Assembly: GCF_007565055.1 (NCBI RefSeq)
Contig: NC_044556.1
Coordinates: 136,995,808-137,059,807 of the forward strand
DNA from: Rhinopithecus roxellana
Lineage: Eukaryota > Chordata > Mammalia > Primates > Cercopithecidae
DNA: 64,000 nt
Direction: 5' to 3'
The notes under the pieces were generated by a model. The model saw only the letters and a list, made by a program, of their open reading frames with translations, was not told where the DNA came from and did not search any database. Positions 55,890-64,000 of this stretch are shown piece after piece (position 1 is the first letter of the stretch; each line of letters begins with the position of its first letter). A program made the translations under genes and the position numbers.

Positions 55890-56393
55890 AATTTCTTCTA
55901 GTTTATGTTTGCTTACCCTGAGATCTACAGGACTTGTGAGCAGAGCAAAGAGTTTAAAAATCCATGATGGAACAAAGGTTCTAAGACTTTTGTTTTTCAC
56001 TGATTTTACTTTTGTAAAATGAAATAATCATGAATACCTTAATACTGTTTATTTTTGAAATTCTTATAAAAGCATGCTTAATTACATAACTCATTACATT
56101 ATCAATGAGAATGATAGAAATAAACACAAATACCTTAATACCACAGTTACATTGTTAAATTCTGAAATTATTTTACACTAAAATCACAAAAATATCAGAT
56201 TACAAGCCATGAGAAAGGAAGAACATATATTTTTATTGTTTCAAAAGTCACAGTGCTCACTTCATGTTAAATGACTAATGCATGAAATGTACTATACATA
56301 CACAAACATTTACAAATATAGTCTTTCCCTCATACATATAAAGGTACCTTCCATAAATAGTTTAATATGTCATTCTCTTTCAGCTTACTTGGT

Positions 56394-56438
56394 GATTGTG
56401 TGATATTTGACTGTGTGATATTTGATTGTGTGATATTT
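56394..56438. repeat. Three 15-bp tandem units
   Basis: GAYTGTGTGATATTT occurs three times without spacing; the middle copy differs at one base. Confidence 0.95.
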
Positions 56439-56439
56439 G

Positions 56440-57924
56440 TGATCCATCTAAGAAGCCAGGCAGCATCACTCCAGGTACCCTGCTTTTAACCACTGCAGCA
56501 TGGTAAAACATTGTTTTATTCTCTCCTGCAAAGAGCTTTGGTTCCGATGTGGCACGCCTGTGATGTAATATGTTTCCACTGTATGAAGTTTAGGTAAATC
56601 CTTGCTGCTAATGAAAATATGGCACTTCTCCCAAAGGGAAGTTTAAACTTTCCTCTTTCACACATTGTCAGAGAATTGTAAGCACAAAACCAGGGTGATT
56701 CCAAACAGAATGAAAAAGGTTTTTCAAATGTTTTAGACCACATGCTTTCTTGTGGGGACTTATGAAAACTTGATTTTGTTCTGCTTTATGGCCTTGAGGA
56801 AAGAAGGAACCCACTGTGCCTTCGCCTCTCCTTCAGTGGAGGTGTGTTGTCTAGGATGAGTCAGCAACAGTTCTGATGTGGGCCTTGTGATGTGAGGGAT
56901 GCATGTTGAACATTTATAAGATTCGTGAAATAACTATGAAAGTTTTTTGACAGTTTATTTTGACAGTATGTTCATACATAAAGTAGATATTCTAAATATG
57001 TGCAAATGTTCAGTTCTTTTTAAATCATGCTGTGTTGCTTTTTATGTCTTTGCAGTCCTGTGGAGAAATTTCTGAAAGTGTACACATCACCGTGTAATGG
57101 TGTGGATAGTCTCTATATTCTTGCTTAGGGCCGTGAAATCTTCCCTTACATGATTTTTTCCATATCACATTAGTTTTTATTGTGAGCCCCATTCCCTAAA
57201 GAAGGTGGGGGAACTGTCAGTGATCTCCCTCTCTCCAAGGTCCTACAGGAATTCTAGGCATTTATACTTGCTTGTAAAGTAGGAGTAGGGCTTGCATAAT
57301 CTTTGCTGTTTGTCATCACTGGCATCGACCCTTCTGTTAAATGTTGTCTTCATGGATTCTGGCCATCCACTTTTTGGTAGGCACTGAAATGCCTTTCAGA
57401 GCAGTCTTCCCCAGCGATCACGCAGCACACCAGGGAGATCTTACTGCTGTTCTCCCGGTGATGGTGGTTAGAGTTTAGACCCCGTGGCCATCCTGTAGCC
57501 ACCATCCCGTGTACAATACACAAGAAGCACGGGCTTCTAAAACTTGTAGAAATGAAAGAAAACCCAAATGCGTATAACATTTTCAGGAAGGATAACCCTC
57601 TTTCCTTCAGCTTTATCTTTCCAAAGTTGCAGCCTCAACCCTTTCACCTGTAGTGCGACCTGCTTAATCCTCCTCAGAGGTCCCACTTCTCAATGCAAAG
57701 TGTTAATCATTCCCCGGTAAAAAGGAGCTTAGAACTCAGTCTTCCTATTTATAAATGTTGGAGTGAGAGGCAGGGTGTTGGATATTTAGGGAAACATTAT
57801 CTATTTAATCTTTTAAGAGTCTTCTTTAGCAACAAGAGCATGTAGGAATCAATGTGAAAATAAGTGATCTGTTTGGTAGCTATTCTTGAGTTTCACGGTG
57901 ATCAGAAGCTCCAGGAAAGATGGA
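56440..57924. other. Unique intron 3 sequence with a relatively GC-rich block
   Basis: No exon is seen. The stretch 57300-57720 has more CpG than its surroundings. Its open frames have no recognisable domain. Confidence 0.4.
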
Positions 57925-58085
57925 TAGGGCAGACTGCTCACGAGCCCTGTGTCCTTGGGCAGATTACATCTCCCGTCTCTGCCTTCCTCCATCATGGGAG
58001 ATATTGTGAGCACTGAACGAGTTGACATATGCAAAGTACTTATACGCCTAACACACAGAAAGTGCTCAATAAATGTGACCCATTA
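57925..58085 (-). mobile_element. MIR relic
   Basis: Reverse MIR: GTGTCCTTGGGCAGATTACA, then GAAAGTGCTCAATAAATGTG. Confidence 0.65.
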
Positions 58086-58089
58086 TTAT

Positions 58090-59940
58090 CATAGTTATTT
58101 CAAACACAAATATGAAAAGACATCTATTTCTTCAACATCATCTTTGTATGAACCAAGAGTATTATTTTGGGTAGTCTGTGCATTGGACTAATTTTCAATT
58201 TTTCACCTTAGAGACAAGAAATTTCCGTTGTGAATTTCTGTGTTGAGCAAATTATCGGACCCTTCTTTCTTAGCTTGAGAGAACAAAATGGAGTATGGTA
58301 TCTGCATTGTTAAACCCTTTTCCGAAAACACTTGGGTACGTTTCACTCCCTGTGCTCCCTCAGCAGCTGTCTAGACTTCTTTGTAACACTTGTCACATGG
58401 GAGTGTAATCATGCACTTTTAAGACTAAGGCCTGAGGCTTACTCACACACACACACAAAAAAAGCTTAATTCTGAGTCTGGCATAGTAGTAAGATCTCAG
58501 GGAATATTGAATGAATGAGTAAAATATGTGACAGTGTGTAATTATTACTTTATTTTTTGATATTACTTCCTTTATTTGCTTCAGTAGAGACAGAATTTTA
58601 GAAAACAATTTTATACCTCACTTTTTAAAGATTATAAATGACTCTTATTTCTATCCACCACTAACTAGAATTTTTCTGAGGTTCAATGCACAGGAAATTT
58701 TATGACACCTTTGAGTGAATTTGATTAATCTTTTTTATGTTAATTATGGAGTTTCAAATCTTATTTTTTATAAATGGTATTGCTGTTTTTATAAATGCTT
58801 TGGCTAAAGTATAGACCAGCAACCCTAAAATGTATTTTTTCTGATATAAATATTTCCTTAACATCAATCTTCAGGTTATGACTGAACATGAGTTTTAGTT
58901 TATTAATGGTTTTGGAATGTTTTAGAGTATCCACCCAAGATTTTAAAAATTCTAAGTATAATGAAATTATTTCCCAATGGTCTTTTCATGGAAGATAATT
59001 TCAAGATGAGTAAAGTGTTTCATAACGCATGTCTCTCTCACATCTCTTATCTTGTCTTTTCTGTGTAGTGGAGAAATATAATGTGTTAGTAAGGCATTAT
59101 TGTTCCTTCCTCATCTGCTTAGAATGTCAGGTAGTTTACGAAGTTGTTAAGTGGTTTTATGAATACAATTAATCCTTTTCATCTCTATACTTTATTAGTT
59201 TTTTTGTTTCTGTATGCGTATTCATGTGTTTTAGGTCTGATGAATACAGTGAATAATATTCTACGATATTTCAATAATATCAGTTGTTCAAAAACCATAT
59301 GCCACTTCTGTAGAGAAAGTATGTGATTAAAACCTAATGGAATTAAATTTAAACAGGGCTAAATGTTTCTTAAATTGCCAAGGACAAGTATGTTCTTAAA
59401 GTTTTTATGTCTAAGAGAATACCTCTGCTGCTCTAAAAATTTAAACATTTAAGTGAACATGCTTACCATATGTTATTTTAGTATATCTTAATATTATAAA
59501 ATCTTTCTTAAAAATAAAAATTAGGTAATGTAGAGACTGAAACGATGGATTAAACTTAGCTGAGCTGTGGTCTGAGGGTCTTTATAAATTTTACTGGCTC
59601 CTTGGATGCACTTTTTCATTCTCACTCCTCGCTTAATATATCAATATATTTTAATGAAATAATTTGGATAAAATTCCAGACAAAACTATTTTTTAGTTGA
59701 TGTATAAGAATAATTCAAATCTCCAGATGCAAAACGAAATGACAACGTTGCGATTTTAACTTCAGAAATGAAATATTAAAGAACTATAACCCAGCACGTA
59801 TTCCAGCAAGGTTTGACTAATGTCTATATCAATAATTGCTGAGTGTGTGCTATGTAGTTAGTACTTATTTAGTACCTTGAAAATTGCAAGAAAAATAATG
59901 ATAATATCTACTGTGGATAACTTTATGGAGTGTGCAATTT
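58090..59940. other. Unique AT-rich intron 3 sequence
   Basis: No exon or confident repeat is seen. A short (CA)n lies at 58444-58457. Confidence 0.4.
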
Positions 59941-59944
59941 ATAA

Positions 59945-60180
59945 CAAAGAGAAAGCATGGTTTAGTGGTTTAAACAAGGTTTCTGGAACTGGCTTGCTTG
60001 GGTTCAAATCTCCCTTCTACTACTTATTAACCATGTGAACTTGGACAAGTTACTTAGCTATTTTATGTCTCAGTATCTTCAGCTAGTAAATGGGAGTAAT
60101 AATCCTACTATTATTTATGAAGCTTAAATGAAATTATGGCATAGTATGCACAATGCAAGTGTTGGTTAAATAAACAAAAA
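59945..60180 (-). mobile_element. MIR
   Basis: Reverse MIR: AGCATGGTTTAGTGGTTTAA, CTTGGGTTCAAATCTCCCTT, AACTTGGACAAGTTACTTAG. Confidence 0.8.
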
Positions 60181-60184
60181 TTTA

Positions 60185-60400
60185 AGCAAAGTTCTTAGGA
60201 CTTTACATTAGATATACTTTATGTGTTCATTTCAGTGATACTATGAGATTATGTACTGCCTTTATTTTAATTTTACAGGTGAAGAAGTTTGGTTAAAGTT
60301 TAGTTAAGTACGTAGTCCAGAATCACAGAGCTGTTACGTTTTGGGGATGGAACTCAAACTTACCTCACTTCGATGTTTACTTGTGCAGCAGCTTTGCCTG
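60185..60400 (+). mobile_element. MIR
   Basis: Forward MIR: ATTTTAATTTTACAGGTGAA, AATCACAGAGCTGTTACG. It abuts the reverse MIR. Confidence 0.65.
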
Positions 60401-60701
60401 TAAGCAGTGTGTGGGGTAGGTGGGAAGCTGAAATGGGCTTGAATAACCCTTTGGAAAAGTGTTGCCAATAAGAGAAGACTTTACAACTTGAGTGTAGATT
60501 GAGATGGGCCTTATAACGTAGGTAGCCTTTTAATATATGGAATGAGTAGGGGGTGCATTTCAGTTTGGGAAAAGAAAATCATAAGAAAAATACTTAAAGT
60601 GAGATTGACATAATCTGTCCAATATATATTATTTAGGGAACTTAGCTATTTTTATTATTTATGCTAGTGAATAAATAATAAGAATATGTCTTGCTTTAGT
60701 G

Positions 60702-60881
60702 CAGTGGTTCTAAACTGGGAAACAATTTTGCCTCCTGGTGCACATTGGGCAATATTCTAGAGACATTTTTGTCAAAATTGGGTATTTCTATTGGCATCTA
60801 GCATCTAGAAGGCAGGGTCAGCACCATAGAGCAAAGAGTTACCTGGCCCAAAATGTTAGTAGCGTTAAGGTTAAGAATCTC
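60702..60881 (+). mobile_element. MER20 (hAT-Charlie)
   Basis: It starts CAGTGGTTCTAAACTGGGAA and contains TTGGGCAATATTCTAGAGAC and GGCCCAAAATGTTAGTAGCG, which fit the MER20 consensus through to its right end. Confidence 0.85.
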
Positions 60882-60884
60882 TTT

Positions 60885-63800
60885 TTAATGAAAAAGAATA
60901 ATTTTTCTTGTCTACAGTAAGTGGAATTCATATATAGTTAAATCCGTATAGCTAAAATGAATAATATGAATAAATTAATATATTTTATCGTGGTATATAA
61001 GAATTTCTGGAGAATTACTCTTTCTTTCCAGTCTATAAAGATTCCAAGAAATATCTGTACATTTTAAGCGTTTAAAACATTCCAAGCATAGATACGGATT
61101 ACAAAGATATTTTTATTTCCTTCCAAGAAGGTATCATAGAAATTTAAGTAAAATGACAATGCAGGCAACAACAACATTTTCAGTTCTGTTTTAGATCTAC
61201 ATTTAGTCTTCTTCATGTTGTTTTGGCTTATATTTCTCCCCATTTTCCCATGAATATCAACATCTTTGCAATAAATCATTTTTGTTATATGCCAACTCTC
61301 AGCTAGTCATTAATGTACTAAATCAATTGCTAGTACAAAATGTACCAAGTTGATCATGAGTGGATGCTATTGTGCTATCTTCCTGACATCCATTTGGCCA
61401 ATGGCACTTTCTGATAGTGTCATGCTCCCTTACGCTCCCATAAAAAGGAAATGTGATTTTAGAAACCACTATTATACATTTTCAGCCTATGAGAAAAAAG
61501 GAAATGAAATGTACAACTTAAATTGGAGACTGCCTAATAAAGGAATTTCAACATAGTGTTAATAAAACTGCATTTTAATTTCAAATGAGGGGAAAGGCAT
61601 TCCGTATTTGAGTTCCTAGACAATGCTCAAGTTGTTGTAAAAGCTTTTCTCCTTTCTCCCCACAGAATTACTGCACAAGTTCTGTTTACTAAACCACATT
61701 GGATTCTTCACTAACTTTTCCAGCTTCTGCACTCCCAGCAATTCCCAGGAGTTGTCTTTCAGCATCTGTAGACATAATGATTCTAATTTTGAGCTCTTTC
61801 TGGAGGGAGCAGGGGCTGCTACATGTAACAAGTCCTGTGGCACTCTGCCTATTCCTTGGAGTTATTATGAAGGGAGGTAAGCTGAGGTTCAGGTTTTTTT
61901 AAATATAAAATTAATACTTAGAAATAAAAGTTAATTACACATACACTTGGAAGAAATGACTGACATTGATTTATATTACAATCCAAATAAACGTGTTGGG
62001 GACAAACACCAGGAGGGTTGAGATCTATTACCAAAGAGTAAAATGAAATCTGAGTGGAGACTGTTGTGCCTATGATAAAGGTCTATAACCTATATGCCTA
62101 TGACCTCTTCCACAGTATTGGTCAGGGTCAGTCCATCATCCTTTCTTTTAGAAATGTTTGTCATGTTCCTATGTCTCAGACTTTATGTGAGACTCTTGGA
62201 CACAGGAGTGAATAGGAAGGTTGTGCTCACTGCTATCATGGACTTTACAGTTTCATAGAGACAAAAAGAGGTAGAAATTATTAGTATTGGAATATTTGAC
62301 AGAGCAAGAAATCTGGCCTCAGAAAAACTGGGTTAAAACCCTGTCTGTGAATGAACTTGCTCAACTCACTAAATGGCTTTGAGTCTCAATTTCTTCACCT
62401 CTGATGGAAATAATAATACTTGACCAGCAGGTTGAAGTTTTATGTGAAATTATTTTTATTTTATGCAGATGTGTATAGATAAAGCCTCTGGGGAACTTGA
62501 TTTAAAGTTGCCAGTTTCACCCAAGAGGAAAACAAAACAACTAGTTGACTAGGGAAGTGGGTACTAGATAAGGAAAAAATGGAGAGAACATCTCATTCCC
62601 CATATTTCTTTACTGTACCGTGTTTGGACCCTTATCTTGGATATTCTTAGGACAAGAACAACAACTTAAATAAACTTTAGCTATCAGCTAAAACGCCAAA
62701 AGAAAACATAACAACATGTACAACTAAAAGTACAGCAATATTCTGTTAGAACGAATATTTCTGCCATCAATATGCCTGTGTGGAATGTTTGAAATGTGTA
62801 GATTCCAAAGATACCTCTTTGCCATAGAGTGATGTTCCAGTGAATGGCTGAGAAGGGTCACTGACTCGAAGGAGAACCTTGGGTTTGATGCGGAGTGGGG
62901 AGGGAGACTTTAAGTCTTTCTCACCATATTTAGCCTGACTTGGTAGGCAGTGAAGGTCAAAAGTGTGTTTCAGAAGGATAGTTGTGGTTGCATTATAGAA
63001 AGTTCCTTGAGAATAAGCAACTAAGAGATTATGGTAGTAGTCTATGTGAGAGGTGGTGCTTAGTTGAATTGGGGCAATTATTTTGAATGAAATGAAGGAG
63101 TCAGATGTTAACATCATTTTAGAAGTGAAAAGCTAAAGCTTAGAGACAGATTGGAAATGTAAATTATGAAGAAAAGATAATAACTCTCATGCTTCTAGCC
63201 CAGACAGGTAGGAAAGATGACATCATTAAATAAAATAGGAAAGAAAGTGAGGAAAAATCACAAGTTTTTATTTTAGTTTTTTTTTGTATTAATTTTTGTC
63301 TTGCATTTAGGAAAAGAATGATGAAAATAAATTTGCTTTGTAAATATTGAGTTTGAGATATCGTCAAGGTATTTAAGGTATTTTTGAGGCATTTGAGAGC
63401 AGATTTACGATCTCAGAATGAAGGTTGGGCTCACAGATGTAGATCAGGGAGACACTGACATTTATGTGCAAGGCAAAACTATAGGAAGGTTAAAGAAAAT
63501 CCAGAATTGATTCGGAGTAACTAAACAGGATTGAACTATTTCAAAATATATTACATAAGAATAGATTATATGTTAACATATAATCAAGAACCTCATATTT
63601 TTCATGTTTATACTACTTTCCCCTTGTAGCCTTGAGGAAATGAAGGAATGCATTATAGCTGCCATTTAAACTTTGAAGATAATCGACTTTAAAGGATCTG
63701 AGATTAACTAGACTACACAATTAATGTGTGCCATGTGATATAATGGGTGCATATTGAGTATTTTCAAGACTATATAAATAACTGTGATAATTCCTTTGCA

Positions 63801-64000
63801 ACTTGGTTTTGGCTACATGAGCAATACAGTGGTTAAAGGCCTCGCTTCCTTTTGAAGAATTCTAATAAGAGATTTGTAAGGGACACAAGAAGAAAGTCCA
63901 CAGTTTAGTGATAAGTTGAGGTGGAGAAAGCTAGTGAAAGATACAGAGGAGCTGTTTAGAGAGGTGGGTAGGAAATCACAAAAGAACGATGTATTAGACA
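60885..64000. other. Intron 3 sequence with faint old repeats
   Basis: No exon is seen. A reverse MIR pattern lies near 62290-62440 (GGGTTAAAACCCTGTCTGTG, TCAATTTCTTCACCTCTGAT). L2-like wording in reverse occurs at about 62160-62280 and 62960-63500. All are weak. Confidence 0.4.

Larger units (their letters stand above)
51266..64000 (+). other. PLA2G4A: PLA2G4A intron 3 (partial)
   Basis: At least 12.7 kb of intron continues past the window end. It begins with GTAAGT. It carries the partial exon 3 duplication, L2, MIR, MER5A and MER20 relics and much unique AT-rich sequence. I looked for the expected next exon (the C2 segment following loop 1, with a TPDPYVE-like stretch) and did not find it. 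Confidence 0.9.

Noticed and set aside
57400..57445. CTCF-like CACCAGGGAGA
   Set aside because: It departs from the CTCF core at several positions, and no other support is available.
51266..64000. Search for PLA2G4A exon 4
   Set aside because: No stretch matching the rest of Ca2+ loop 1 (a TPDPYVE-like segment) was found in any frame.

Overview
The window is nuclear DNA from an Old World monkey (Cercopithecidae; macaque or baboon-like). It is AT-rich and packed with primate transposons. Its youngest Alu copies carry monkey-lineage AluY diagnostics (CTCAAGCCTG in the A-box region, GGGCGAGGTGG, GAGATCYGGCCACTG) instead of the human AluY bases.

Only one protein-coding gene can be supported: the 5' part of PLA2G4A (cytosolic phospholipase A2 alpha) on the + strand. 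About 10.2 kb of intergenic DNA comes first. A TATA-less promoter follows, with a (GC)n(AC)n repeat at 9966-10013, a pyrimidine tract and an AAGGAG motif at 10198-10203. Non-coding exon 1 ends at 10315. Exon 2 (36033-36134) holds the ATG at 36102 and encodes residues 1-11. Exon 3 (51184-51265) encodes residues 12-38 plus the first base of codon 39, which is the start of the Ca2+-binding C2 domain. Intron 1 is about 25.7 kb, intron 2 about 15.0 kb, and intron 3 runs off the right end. No exon 4 was found, so the catalytic domain lies outside the window.

The rest is a layered repeat landscape. It includes AluY, AluS and AluJ copies, two 5'-truncated young L1 3' ends in opposite orientations, old L1M pieces, L2 and MIR relics, ERVL/MaLR solo LTRs, MER5A and MER20 DNA transposons, and several microsatellites. 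The long open frames in the window are explained by L1, Alu or simple repeats.

The most notable observation is a 230-bp tandem duplication at the exon 3 / intron 3 junction (51232-51692). The downstream copy keeps about 30 bp of coding sequence for the first Ca2+-binding loop, but its splice donor is GT to AT. Other points of interest are a Z-DNA-prone promoter repeat, an AT-rich 264-bp element with roughly 40-bp inverted ends (18134-18397), a triple IRF half-site in intron 2, an inverted AluY pair in intron 1, and an AluY with a duplicated 5' end. I found no bacterial-type system, no CRISPR array and no novel protein-coding gene.
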